A DNA stretch of 64,000 nt, taken from assembly GCA_037576195.1 (NCBI GenBank), contig CM075101.1:16120001-16184000 (forward strand), written 5' to 3'. Source of the DNA: Phytoseiulus persimilis (taxonomy: Eukaryota; Arthropoda; Arachnida; Mesostigmata; Phytoseiidae). This document shows positions 10,611-20,393 of this stretch, one piece after another; the stretch's first letter is position 1; the number at the start of each line of letters is the position of its first letter. The position numbers were made by a program, and so were the translations under genes. Under the pieces are notes generated by a model that was not told where the DNA came from, did not search any database, and worked only from the letters and a program-made list of their open reading frames with translations.

Positions 10611-10985
10611 CTCGAAGGAAGAGTTGGCTGCCTCTCCGAGGAACGAATCACCGTGTCGATCGGCACCCTGCTGAGAAAATCCAGCAAGAGTTCATAGACA
10701 AAGCGTCGCAGCCCAAGGGTGGTTTCTCGAGGGGAGTTCGACCGATTGCTCGAAGCCAGCCTGGAGCGAATCCAACACGAAGCCAAACTTCTGAACACCA
10801 TGAACGAAGAACTCGCCACTCTCGGAGAGCAGGATGCTGATCTCGAGGGGCTGCTCTTGAAGGCTGAATTGAAGAGAGAGGTCGAGCGCATGCGGGAAGT
10901 CGGGGAGCTCCGGCTGGTTCAGGACTTTCCGAGCAGATCGGAACCCTATGACGCGGCACTCCAGCACGAAAACCTGATGATCTGA
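10611..10985 (+). pseudogene. Coiled-coil, gag-like coding remnant with internal stop
   Basis: After a strong splice-acceptor-like sequence ending at 10610, one frame reads 28 codons to a TAG (10695-10697), then a further 95 codons to TGA at 10983. The second part is a clear coiled coil (EFDRLLEASLERIQHEAK, then an ELATLGEQDADLEGLLLK run) rich in Glu, Leu and Arg. Just around the TAG another frame looks better (QQEFIDKASQPKGGFSRG), suggesting two compensating frameshifts in a decayed gene. The pattern of long N-terminal helices with repeated acidic Leu heptads resembles gag proteins of BEL/Pao-type retroelements. I cannot verify this; a cellular coiled-coil exon is possible. Confidence 0.35.
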
Positions 10986-13068
10986 TTTTTCGGCAATTTT
11001 TCGGTGATTTTAAATCGCCAATCGAACTGTCTCATGGACGGCATAGGCTGGAATTTCTCCGGAACCGCTGATAGAACTTTCGGAAATGTCACTCAAACAC
11101 GCTCCATCGTTGTTCGCGTTGCGGGAAGTGACCCTGAGATTCGAAGCCAAGCCGTTGAACTCAAGAAAAACGCAACTCAAGAAAGGAAAAGCGACGTTTA
11201 GAGCTCGCACTATGTTGTTGGAGAAGCACAACGATTACTCGAACACAGTGGCGGTGCCAGCTTCATTTTAAGGCTGAACGGCGTTGTTGTTGTCTTCAAC
11301 ACCGCGATTCACGACGCTCCGTGTCGCCTATGTCGCGAAAATCAGCCAGTTCCCTTCTGAGTTCTGCGGGGAAGATGATGAAACCAAACACGGAAAACCG
11401 TTGACCGTATTTCGGGCGAGGGCTTCGGGGCCCGTGTAGGGTGTTCGAGAGCAGCTGCACAGCGAGATTGGGAGCAAGTACTGACAAACCCTGGAACCAT
11501 CAGGAAAAAATCGGCCTGGTCGTCACAGCCTCATGCTGGCGCCGCCACCGCTCAAGCAGATTGGCCAATCAGATGAACGATCATCATCTTGGGAAACGAA
11601 CATTTTTTAAAGCATCAGACGAACAAACTCGAGGGCTGAATGGAGGGGGACACTCCAGATCCGCGACTCCGAAGAGGACTTGGTTTGGAACCAAGAAAAG
11701 AACCAGTGCGGTACCCGCATTTCGGTAAGAAGATAAGAGTGTCATGTAAGTCGTAGCGCGGTTAGCCCAAATGAGATTCCTGTGAGTTCAGGCTTCGCTC
11801 CGAGGGAACCGCACTCTTCGAAAGAAGTTGATTGCGATGAACTTCAGCCCGCTTTCACAGTCTGCGATCTCAGCGTTGAGCATCAAGGCGATCAGTTCCT
11901 CATAGAGGTCCCGATCCTCGGCATAGCATCGTCCTCAAGTGGCACCGAAGCGCGTCATGGGTGCCCAATCCGCTACTCCCCTACATCCTTACATAGGGTG
12001 GCATTTCTCAGTCTGGAATTGCCGAGCCCGATATTGTTCTGCTCATAACTTCGTCAGTTCTTGGAATCGCTTGTCATTTTTCGAGGAGATGAGATAACTT
12101 TGATCGATTTTCTGGCGGATGACTGACTACCTTTCGCGCGTCGAACGCGTTTCCTAGGGGTGCGATCCGACCCGAATATTGACGTTTTCACGCTAACTTT
12201 TAGGGAGACCTCGAAAAAAAAATGGTAATTTTCAGAACCATTGTCTGACCGCAATCTTCACCATATCCACTATAATCTTGGATCGAAATGACCACCTCGA
12301 TATCCTCTATCGATCACTCTTTTTCGATCACAGAATTCCAGACTAAAAAATGTCACCCTGTGTATCATACGGAAGCTAAGGATCATCCGCGAGAGCTGGA
12401 ACGAGAACATGGGACTAGTTCGGGCTCTATCGGGATTGCATCGTGTCCAAGAAGACGCTCCAACCATCGTGAGCCCTCATAGTGAATTCAAAAAGAAGCT
12501 ATCGAGCGCTGAAGGAATCATCCGGAATCGATTCCTCCAATTTCATGCGAGTGTTTATCCAGCTGGAGTGTCGGCTAGAAACATGCAGAGTCCTATGAGG
12601 TCATCCATACAGTTTTTTTGAGAAACCATGAGATGAAAAGCACGGAATCAAGCATGTGTTATTCGGTGAACTAACGTGGCCAAATTATTCACAAAGGAAC
12701 GCATCAATGTCGAAACAGGATCCTGTCGTCCACGTAAGGTGATATCATCCATGTCAGGTTGTTTGGACATCATTCCACGGTCACCTTGGAGGTTGCGTTT
12801 TGACTATGGGTGGGCCGTTATGGTAAGTTCAAACAGAAGCCACCGGCAGCCAACGCTCCGCCACTATCATGACCGAATGTTTCGTCGGAGAGGATGGGCT
12901 GTCATGACCTCTGCCCGCGACCGCTGACCCCGGTTTTCAGGTTCCCGTTTGTGAAGGTCGCATTTGCGGCATGCGAATAAGAGTTTCGAGCTTCCCGAGA
13001 ACAGTTTATACCACAATAGAAGAGGAAAGCTGGACATCGGGAATCTGAGAGTTCCGACATCCTCACTA
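10986..13068. other. Non-coding stretch
   Basis: No frame longer than about 95 codons and no recognisable domain. Isolated splice-donor-like words occur (GTAAGTCG near 11,746 and GTAAGTTC near 12,821) without matching coding sequence. I see nothing else. Confidence 0.45.
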
Positions 13069-13070
13069 TA

Positions 13071-13093
13071 CAGTAAAACCTCGATTATATCAA
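13071..13093 (+). repeat. Left terminal inverted repeat of the MITE
   Basis: Starts CAGTAAAACCTCGATTATA and pairs with 13660-13682. The adjacent TA (13069-13070) is the target-site duplication. Confidence 0.85.
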
Positions 13094-13107
13094 TAATGGA
13101 TGTCAGA

Positions 13108-13146
13108 AATCGTTGATATAATTGAGGTTTTGATATAATCGAGGTT
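13108..13146 (-). repeat. Tandem inner copies of the TIR motif
   Basis: Two adjacent copies of TTGATATAATYGAGGTT (13109-13126 and 13128-13146) repeat the core of the right-hand TIR in the same orientation. Further variants occur near 13,569 and 13,630. Sub-terminal repeats of this kind often bind transposase. Confidence 0.7.
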
Positions 13147-13659
13147 GTCAAAATCTACGTTCCGAGACCCAGCATGTTCCAGACATAATAGGATTCTAAG
13201 GGCCGTTTTCCGGATCGAAAGTCCTTCGGATCATTCCAAAAATATTCTGGGGAACGGATTGCTCACAGTTCTTTTTCGGGGGTGGGGGGGGAAGAGAAGA
13301 GCTCGAAAGCGAGCTCCTAGATGGCTTCGAGGAACTCTCAGGAATGTGACGGCATGTCGGAATAGAGTCAAGATCCCCAGAAGTCCCCCAAGTGGTGTAT
13401 CAAGTCATTCCGCGAGTTCGATCGTTCCTCGGATGAAATTTTGTCAACAGTGCCGTTCCGTGCATCCGCAGTGTAGCCGGCTTGAACTTTCGTCAAGATC
13501 ATTTCAAAGCATTATGGGATCTGACTTCTTCAAGAAAGGCGACTTTCGGAGGGCTCGATCTCATTGAGGTTGAGCTTCAGGCGGATATGATCGAGGTTAT
13601 TACAATCCCAAATTGATCAAATCGACGGTTGATATAATCGAAAATTTATATGATGGAGG

Positions 13660-13682
13660 TTGCTATAATCGAGGTTCTACTG
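13660..13682 (-). repeat. Right terminal inverted repeat of the MITE
   Basis: Reverse complement starts CAGTAGAACCTCGATTATA, two mismatches from the left end. It is followed by the TA target duplication at 13683-13684. Confidence 0.85.
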
Positions 13683-13684
13683 TA

Positions 13685-14370
13685 TATAATCCGCTTCGTC
13701 GGTCCGCTCGCCTTCAGAGATCTAGGGAGGTAATCCCGGGTCCGATCCGACCATGATTTTCAGGTCCAGGAAGATGGTCATACTTGGACAGCCCATTACA
13801 TTCTCAATCTTCGATTGCTGAGTTGGTTCGGAGACACTATTGCAGAACTTGAAAGCAGTGAATCTGGGCTCATCGATTGGTTTTTCAATTCATTTAATGG
13901 AATATTAGGAATCATTTCTCATTCGAGAGTTCGAAGCTGAATTAAGTTTGAAGTTATTCTATCAGAATTGAGCTCCGGCGGAGTTTTTCAAGGATTCAAT
14001 ATCTCTCCACGTGCCCTAAGGACTGGACTCTCGGAGGGGAGGGATCTCACGGTGATTCGTCGTCACTCAGTTTATTCGATACTCTTCATCGAGGCTACCA
14101 CTCGCTCCGCTCGTGGCCGTCTCTCTTAGGTTTCTCCTGTTCACACACCGACGCACACCCTGCTGACGGCGCTAACTTCCACTCTCTCCTCTGTATCTCG
14201 GCTAACCCGCGATCACTTCGACTCACTCCAACTCGAGCTTATTACATTCGACCACTGCTGCCAAAACCTGCCTCCTAGCGGTGTATTTCATCCATTCATT
14301 CGTACAGTCATTCCGTCACCATAAATAGTACTAGCCCAGCACATCGTAAAGTAGCCGTGAGCGAGCGTAA
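13685..14370. other. Non-coding stretch, probably including the 3' LTR remainder of the gypsy element
   Basis: No coding frame. The half nearest the gypsy element (about 14,050-14,370) is a pyrimidine-rich plus strand with (TCGC)-like words. It follows, in the element's orientation, a TATA-like box and an AATAAA signal, which would fit an LTR R/U5 region. I cannot define LTR ends because the second LTR is missing from the window. Confidence 0.35.
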
Positions 14371-15323
14371 CTATCGTTTCCCCACAAGTTTATTGTTACA
14401 TCTCATTTCCGCTGCGAAATATATATACATGATGATGACTTCCACGTCGGGTCCCGCCTCGCCCCAACTCGCCACAGTGAACCTGAACGCCAGGGTGCCT
14501 TCCCTCTGCGAGCTCGCCGTCAATCTCACGTCCAAGCGAAATCCATATCCGTCTTGAGCATTTGGCATCACTCCATCCATCTTCGTTCGAAGGTCCGCGC
14601 TATAAGTCATCTCGGTCCGTCCTGCGCTTACGCTGATCTTCGCTCGTCGCTCTCTCGCGCAAACTTCGCTGCTGACCAGATGGACCATCAACTGCCCCAC
14701 GTAAACTACACGATGCCGTTCCGTCTGGCTCATTATCGCCAGATACCAAGTCCCGCGTTCGGTCCAACTCCACTGTAGCTTCGGCTCGTGTCGCTCCAGT
14801 CCTCTCTGCACCTTGGACAAATGTCCGCCCGATCGCGGCACCGTTCGCAAATCACGTGGCCATTCACGCATTCCAGTGATGGTGGTTCCGGAATCTCGAA
14901 GCACAGGGGACACTCCGACAGCTCCTCGATCCAAACGTACTCCCTTTCGCGGGCAGCGTCCAACTCCGCCGTCGATGGTCCCTCTGATGCCCGAGCCTGC
15001 AATGTCGGGTTTGCCTCCTCTTCTGTCGCGGTTACCTCCTCTTCCCTCGACGCTGCCGGTTCTGTTGCGGGACCGCCCGTCCGCGCATCTTCTCCCGAGG
15101 TGGCCCTCGTGCTCACCGTGCAGTCCGCAATGATGCGACCGTCTTCCTGGCATCTCCAATATCGTGGTATTCTTCCGGGAGGGCACATTCTCCCGTAATG
15201 TCCACGTTCCCCACATCTGAAGCACTCCTGCCCTCTGGCTCTGCATCCGGCGAAACCCCACTGGTGGCGGTTATCTCCACAGCCTCTACCTTGCTGCCCT
15301 GGTGCACCTCCTTCTCCGGCCAT
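14371..15323 (-). pseudogene. Extra ORF of the gypsy element: zinc knuckles, SIAH-type RING and SINA-like C-terminal region
   Basis: The ORF starts at an ATG in good context (CAACCATGG, 15323). It has two CCHC zinc knuckles at about residues 35-70: the first is intact (CFRCGERGHYGRMC), the second has lost Cys1 and His (YWRCQEDGRIIADC). After an acidic, Ala/Glu-rich linker comes a RING finger at about residues 138-175: C-x2-C-x10-C-x3-H-x2-C-x2-C-x6-C-x2-C. That spacing is identical to SIAH/SINA E3 ubiquitin ligases. The frame closes at 14733, but sequence resembling the SINA substrate-binding domain (TWYLAIMSQTERH onward, about 110 residues) continues in another frame to 14371. A frameshift near 14,800 is therefore inferred. 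E3 ligase activity is known for the RING family, not shown here. A host retrogene insertion next to the element is the alternative. Confidence 0.7.
14389..14428 (-). promoter_or_regulatory. Possible LTR signals: TATA-like box and AATAAA
   Basis: On the minus strand TATATATATTTC (about 14428-14418) is followed about 30 nt later by AATAAA (14394-14389). In a compact LTR the TATA box and polyadenylation signal are spaced like this. The AATAAA overlaps the last codons of the SINA-like frame, so that frame may run into the LTR. Confidence 0.35.
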
Positions 15324-15499
15324 GGTTGAGATGAAAATACTTGTTTTCTTCTCTCGGATTCCGCCTGCGGCTTCTTTTGCGCGCCTCCGTCACGCCCTCT
15401 TTACTCAACTTTCACTTGATTCAAATCTACCGCTTCGCTTTCTCGAGTCCAAACACCATCATCGCGCCTTGACTCCCTTTCTGGCTGTCGTCTTCTATC

Positions 15500-16141
15500 T
15501 CATTTCCTTCGATCACTAGCAGGTGATTCCAATATCGCTGAATTCATATCAATTGTTCGATTCGAACTTCCCTGCGTTTCCTGCTGTTCGTTCGCTCCGT
15601 CCTCTACCAATGGCTCTGACGTCTGGTTCCAATCCATCGGTGTGCCAACCGAATCGCTGCTGATGTTGATCACTTCTTCGCTATCCGAACTCTCTTCTTT
15701 CAAGGCCTCCTCCCCTTCGTGGTGCGGTTGAAACCACTTCAGCTGTGAACTGTGAGCCGTACAGACGTGGTTTCGTTCGCCTCCCAATTCGGTCAGCGCG
15801 TACGAATCTTTCGGCAGAACGCTAGTAATGACCATAGGACCGCGGAATTTCCGCTGCAACTTCGTTGGCGACCCCGTTGGTATGGGCAGTCGTCTCACGA
15901 AAACTACATCTCCCAACGAAAATCTGACGTGAGCTCTCTTCTTCAACTCGCTATAGTACGCGTACTCGTCCTGATTTCGCTCCAAAACCGCCCTGATCTG
16001 ATCATGAATTCCCGCCGCCGGTTGCCACACCCTATCTTGAGCCCCTTCGATCACTTCCTCGTGATTGTTTACTCTTGGAACATATCCATGCAACACCTCG
16101 AATGGAGACTTCCCCAAGCTTCTCGACACCGTTCCATTCAT
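15500..16141 (-). pseudogene. Gypsy integrase C-terminal region and tail
   Basis: Frame continuing the integrase: it begins with the conserved SRSLGKSPFEVLHGY block that follows the catalytic core in Ty3/gypsy integrases. It then has an SH3-like part (VRFSLGDVVFVRR, FRGPMVITSVLPKDSYAL) typical of the DNA-binding C-terminal domain. It ends with about 70 acidic, Ser/Glu-rich residues before a TAG. One in-frame stop separates it from the core. Confidence 0.8.
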
Positions 16142-16640
16142 TTACATCTGCACCTCTGGTAACCATCTCGTCCAATCACTCTGATCCTCCTTCTGACAGA
16201 ATGATCTCAATAATCTCGCTATTTCCTCATTCAATCGCTCTATTTGTCCGTTCGATCGTGGCAATTGTGTACTGATCTTCAGATGGGTGATTCCCTCTTT
16301 GCTCAAGAACACCTCGAAATTTTCAAACGTGAATGCCGTACCCCGATCCGAGTTCAGCTTGTTTGGTTTTCCATACATCTGGAACACTCTCTCCAAAAAC
16401 TTGATCACCTCGTCGGTTGCTTCCATGACCACAAACTTTTTGAACCCATCTACAACCGCGATGATATTCTCCTTCCGACTTGATTTGACTTACGGCCCTG
16501 GGTGGTCTATGGATAACTTCTCAAACGGCCTTCTCTCCGGACGAATCGCATCCGTCAGTCCTTCGCCTTTGCCGCTCCGCTCCTTGTTGTAAATGCAATC
16601 CAAACATGCTCGGAGATGGAATTTCGTATAATCCTTCATA
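16142..16640 (-). pseudogene. Gypsy integrase catalytic core (DDE)
   Basis: The frames contain the three acidic blocks of the retroviral integrase fold: IDHPGP (first Asp, near 16,500), NSDRGTAFTF (second Asp) and RSNGQIERLNEEI (Glu). The H-x-C-x2-C half of the zinc-binding domain (FHLRACLDC) lies near 16,600 and its HH half lies in the preceding segment. Stops near 16,490 and a frameshift near 16,640 make this copy non-functional. Confidence 0.8.
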
Positions 16641-17500
16641 TTCGAGAACCATATCTTCTCCTTATTAGCTCCAGCGTCTTATCCTCGCCAAAATGCCCAG
16701 CCGTGTCGCGTTTCATAACCAAGATGTATTTCCTCAACGTCTTCGGAACCACGAACAATTTCTTGTCTCCTTCTTCTTTGTAGAGTATTCCCTGAGCCTC
16801 GCAGAACTCTCCTATCATGCTTTTCTCCTTCACGGTCCTCTCTCGACAGCTTTTCGCCAAAATCTCCTTCCTTTTCTTGACATCCTCATCTGTGGCTTGG
16901 ATTTCTCTGAAGTGATCCCCCTCTGTCTGCGTTTCAATCAACCTCACCGACACTGAATCCGTCGGCATGAACTCCTCCCCAACTTCTTCGCCCTCTTCAT
17001 CCGGCTCTCTACTAAGTGCATCCACATGACCCATTGAAGTTCCGGCCCTATGCTTAACATCGGAATCGAATTCCGCTATCCTGCTGGTACACAGCTGTGC
17101 CGATCCTCCCAGTGCTTTTAGCGCTGCTACCGCGCTGCAGTCGCTCACCACTGTAAACTTCTGCCCGTAGAGTTAGTGCCTCAGTCGTTCCATCGCCCAA
17201 ACGACTGCCAATTGCTCCAATTTGGTTGAATGATAATTCCTTTCAGTTGTCGATAATTCCCTACTGATCGAGTACACCATCCTCCATTGTCCGTTGTTTT
17301 CTTGCAACAACAACAATATTGTCGCAATATTCTTGCAACAATACCGCGCCCAAGCCCACCAATGACGCATCCGTGTGGAGCTGAGTCGGTCTGCCTGGCA
17401 CAAACCGTTCCAGTGACTCACCCATCAATGCTATCTTTAAATGTTCGAACGCTGCATTGCATTTTCCCGTCCACTCGAACTTTACCTCCTTCCTCAGCAA
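16636..17500 (-). pseudogene. Gypsy RNase H, tether and integrase zinc-binding N-terminus
   Basis: The RNase H part begins with LHTDASLVGLGAVLLQ (catalytic Asp) and resumes in another frame with STTERNYHSTKLEQLAVVWA, the Glu-containing block. The break coincides with a local duplication of TTGCAACAA and CAATATT words near 17,290-17,345. A VSDC...AAL block, then a GHVDALSREPDEE tether, lead to AGHFGEDKTLELIRRRY, the His-containing half of the integrase zinc finger. All are typical of Ty3/gypsy. Confidence 0.8.
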
Positions 17501-18345
17501 TTTCCTTCGTTATTGGACTCGCTATCGTCGCGGAATTCTCCACAAACCTCCTGAAGAATGACGCCTATCCGAGCAACCTCCTTGCCCCGTGAACTTCCGC
17601 TGGCGCTTTGTAGTCAATGACCGCGTTAAGTTTCTTTTCACCCGGTTTGATTCCGTCATCCGAAACCCTAAACCCCAGGCACTCAACCGACTTCAGGAAG
17701 AATGCTACACTTCTCTAGTTGAATTGTCAAGCCCGCCTGCTGAAGTGCCTTCAAGGCATTTTCTATCTTCTCTAGGTGCTCTTGATACGTGTCCGCTGCA
17801 GTTATCAGATCATCCAATTAAGGGAATGTCTGTTGCGATCCAATCGTATTCTTCACCTTCATCATTAGCTCCTGGAACTTCGCTGGTGCATTACATGACC
17901 CCATCATCAGTACTTTCGATTCGAAGTGCCCCTCCGGTGTCTCGAACGCCGCCTTCTCCCTTGCCTTCTGTGTCATCGGAATCTGGAAGTATCCCCATGC
18001 CGAATCGAATGTTGAATTGGTCTCCCTTCCCCCTATTTCATCCAAGACATCATCAATCAGTGGCAATGGGTAGTTGAGTCTCTTCGTCTGCGCATTCAGC
18101 TTCCGGCAGTCGATCACCAACCTCCATCTCCTTTCTTCACCAGTAGAACCGGACTGGCATACGTTGACTGCGATGGCAAGATCATTCCTGCTCCTCTCAT
18201 TTGTTCGAGAATATCTCTCAGCGCCTCCTTCTCTACCGCTGACAATCCGGCTTGCTTCTGACCGACTGGCTACCTTCCACTTCTTCGATGTCAAACTCCG
18301 TCCAAGTTGTATTTCCCTATTCACCCATGGAAGTTGCCACGACAC
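17501..18345 (-). pseudogene. Gypsy reverse transcriptase
   Basis: Conserved RT blocks are in order: RWRLVIDCRKLNAQT, YPLPLIDDVLDEIGG, the GYFQIPM block and AAFETPEGHFE, then NAPAKFQELMM. The catalytic YxDD box follows near 17,820, where the Tyr codon has become TAA directly before LDDLI, so the active site is disrupted. Downstream LHLEKIENALKAL-like and KSVECLGF-like blocks (thumb side) occur in a shifted frame. The class is Ty3/gypsy from block order and sequence. Confidence 0.85.
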
Positions 18346-18366
18346 TCCGATACCGGTTGATTAGTG

Positions 18367-19012
18367 TCACCAGCCTGTCGTGTATCGACCTCGGTAGTCT
18401 CGACTACCTACGATGACTTGCTTTTCTTCGATCTTTTTCGCCTGGCTTATTCCGCCTCCGACTGTCTGTCCCACGGTTGCTCTCTTCTCTTTGCTTTTCA
18501 ACTTGAAAATTTCTTCTTCGGTTATCATCCTTCCTCTTGTGATCACCGTTCCTTCCTTCCATACGAGCTCGGTTCTCCCTCGGCTCGCTACAGGTATGGT
18601 TACTCCGTCCTCGTACAGTCCTCCCAGTGGAATTCCCTTATCCTTCCTTTCCCCGTTAGTGGTTTCTAAAAGTATCAGTCCCTCGCGTTGAGCCCCATAT
18701 TCTTGAGTTGTCACTGTCTCAACTGACGCCAAGCTTCTCGGTTCCAACCGAACCTCTGACTTCAAAGTCAGCTTCACCTTCTTGTTCTGTTGTGGCAACG
18801 CCTTAGCTATCTCGTTGAACGCATCTGTTCTCCAACACCCATGCCTGACCTTCCCTGTACACCGTGACCAGTGCTCTATAATCCAAAGGATCCTTGCCCA
18901 ACAGAATTTCGTCTTTCTCCAGAGCTCGTTCTGGCAAAATCGTCATCGTCACCCTGTCCAGCTCTAGTCCGTCTAATTCTAGCTGACCTGTGCCTGTCCG
19001 ATCGGCGTACAC
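18367..19012 (-). pseudogene. Gypsy region between protease and reverse transcriptase
   Basis: Two frames (19012-18803 and 18798-18367) continue the polyprotein. The first holds the end of the protease fold (GQLELDGLELDR then ILPERALEKDEILLGKD, with the ILLG-K/R-D signature expected at the protease C-terminus). The second is a Lys/Glu-rich spacer leading to the RT. Single-nucleotide shifts join the pieces. Confidence 0.75.
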
Positions 19013-19314
19013 GATCCTCCTCCTACTCCCCGAATTTTCGCTACCGCGCTCGGTCCTACTTCAAGCTTCAGTGCCTTAGCTGCTCCCATCGGAATGACAC
19101 TGACATCTTCTTCGGTATCCACCTTCGCTTGCCACGGAATTCCGTTGACCGTTACTTCCTTTATCCCTTTGCTTTCCCCTGGAACTATTTTCCCCACGTC
19201 GTCTTCTCTGCATTGGCGTACGTCTGACTCCACCTCCTCGATTCTTGGTGACCCCTGATCAGCACCATCTTCAACAGCTTCCATCTGCCTGACTCGTCTG
19301 CGATCCGCAGCCAA
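18979..19314 (-). pseudogene. Gypsy aspartic protease N-terminal part
   Basis: The frame contains the retropepsin start (VTVNGIPWQAKVDTEEDVSVIP). The catalytic DTG/DSG motif reads DTE, so the Gly of the active-site triad is lost, in keeping with decay. A glycine-rich flap-like segment and GSCTPIGQAQV follow before the frame breaks near 18,979. Confidence 0.75.
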
Positions 19315-19848
19315 GTGTCCTCGTAGCTTGCAACGGTTGCAAATGATCGGTTCCGGTCTACCCGACGAGTTTCTGGTGGCTGTTGCCTACCGCCACATGA
19401 GTTCTCTATAACCGCTGTCCGCTGCGTGGTACCGACTACTTCCCGTCGGTTGCTCGCGTCGACGGAACTCATCTCGTGGCTGTTTTCGCCAATCCCCCAT
19501 AGGTCCTCCTTGAAATCTGCCGGACGATTTCATTCGCGGTGGCGCCACTGAGAGCCTAATCGTTTGTCGACTGTTCGCTCCATTCAGACATCTCGCCTGC
19601 TTATGGCCCTCCTTGCTGCACTTATAGAAAGTCACTCCCGCGTCGAATCGGTTCTCCCCACGATCTGGCTCAAAAAAAATTCTCCCCAATTTCCTTTCGA
19701 TCTCGATGCTTTCAGTTTTGTCTCTGATCAAGTCAGAAGTTGTTCTATGCCTTCGACCCCTCATTTCACGGACCATGAACAGATAGAGCGGCAGCAGACC
19801 TTCTAGAATCTGACCCTTTGTCTCCTCCAGGTTCAATTCCAACTTCAA
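19299..19848 (-). pseudogene. Gypsy gag nucleocapsid end with two zinc knuckles
   Basis: The C-terminal part of gag contains a first knuckle FYKCSKEGHKQARC (Cys1 replaced by Phe), an Arg/Gln-rich basic stretch, an in-frame TAG near 19,388, and a second knuckle CNRCKLRGHLAADR (last Cys replaced by Arg). The capsid part of gag is missing: upstream of about 19,865 the frame meets a stop and no further homology is visible. Confidence 0.75.
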
Positions 19849-19865
19849 TGCAATCGTTCAGTGCA

Positions 19866-20177
19866 AGTTCGACGCAGTTTCTCTGGAGAGTGTACTATGA
19901 GTGGAGCCAGTTGGGGGGCATTAAAATTAAAGTTGAGGAAGTACCATGTGAAATCTGAGTTTCTCTTGGTGATTTGACCCGGAAATCATGATCCATGTGT
20001 CTCAAGATGTGTACCATTTTCCCCTCTCACAGGGAGTAGTGATTTTTTTCAATAAAAATGAAAATCCGTGGAGTTTTCAATGTTTTCACTCAATATTTCT
20101 AGTTTGGTTGTTGAGAGCTGTTGATCCAAGATGCGAGAATGGGGGAAAAGTCGGTTGATTTCGCTCCAGAGCGATAG
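19866..20177. other. Non-coding stretch between the gypsy element and the membrane-protein promoter
   Basis: No frame or repeat is recognisable. The expected 5' LTR and gag start of the neighbouring element are not here, which places the truncation point at the left edge. Confidence 0.45.
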
Positions 20178-20213
20178 GATAAAAGGCGTGCGGAGATTGA
20201 GGCTTTTCATTAG
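20178..20213 (+). promoter_or_regulatory. Focused core promoter: GATAAAAG box and TCATT initiator
   Basis: GATAAAAG (20178-20185) stands 31 nt upstream of the A of TTTTCATTAG (A at 20209), the canonical TATA-to-start distance and an arthropod TCATT initiator. The first ATG downstream is the one used for the membrane-protein CDS at 20394, in good context (GCAATGG). Confidence 0.5.
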
Positions 20214-20393
20214 TTCTGTCAAATTCTCAGTACGTGACTTCGCTCCGGTTTGAGGACTCCAGACTTCCATCGCGTCGGACCGGGCATCAGTGCCAACAGG
20301 GACAGCCGCTCCAGTCCAGTGTCCAGTCCAGCTGGGGACAGGAGTTCCAGGTCGCCGTCTGAGCCCAGCACAACTACCGACAGTCTCCAAGCA

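Larger units (their letters stand above)
13071..13682. mobile_element. Tigger/pogo-like MITE with 23-bp terminal inverted repeats
   Basis: A 612-bp element is flanked by TA dinucleotides (13069-13070 and 13683-13684), the target duplication of Tc1/mariner/pogo elements. Its ends are inverted repeats beginning CAGTAAAACCTCGATTATA (left) and CAGTAGAACCTCGATTATA (right, read inward), identical at 21 of 23 positions. CAGTAAAACC-type ends are characteristic of Tigger-like pogo elements. The interior has no transposase, so the element is non-autonomous. Extra copies of the inner TIR motif lie just inside both ends and may be additional transposase-binding sites. Confidence 0.85.
14371..19865 (-). 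mobile_element. Decayed Ty3/gypsy-class LTR retrotransposon with an extra 3' ORF, 5'-truncated
   Basis: Reading on the minus strand the order is gag nucleocapsid zinc knuckles, aspartic protease, reverse transcriptase, RNase H, integrase (zinc-binding part and DDE core), integrase C-terminus, then a separate zinc-knuckle/RING/SINA-like ORF. Protease-RT-RNaseH-integrase is the Ty3/gypsy order. The coding region is interrupted by several stops and frameshifts (near 19,388, 18,970, 18,800, 18,360, 17,820 and 17,300), so this copy is inactive. The N-terminal gag and the 5' LTR are absent: homology stops near 19,865 at a TGA codon. A TATA-like box and AATAAA near 14,39x-14,43x may mark the 3' LTR. 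Confidence 0.9.

Noticed and set aside
14788-15198. Plus-strand frames opposite the RING ORF
   Set aside because: They are antisense shadows; the Cys/His pattern of the minus strand shows the real frame.
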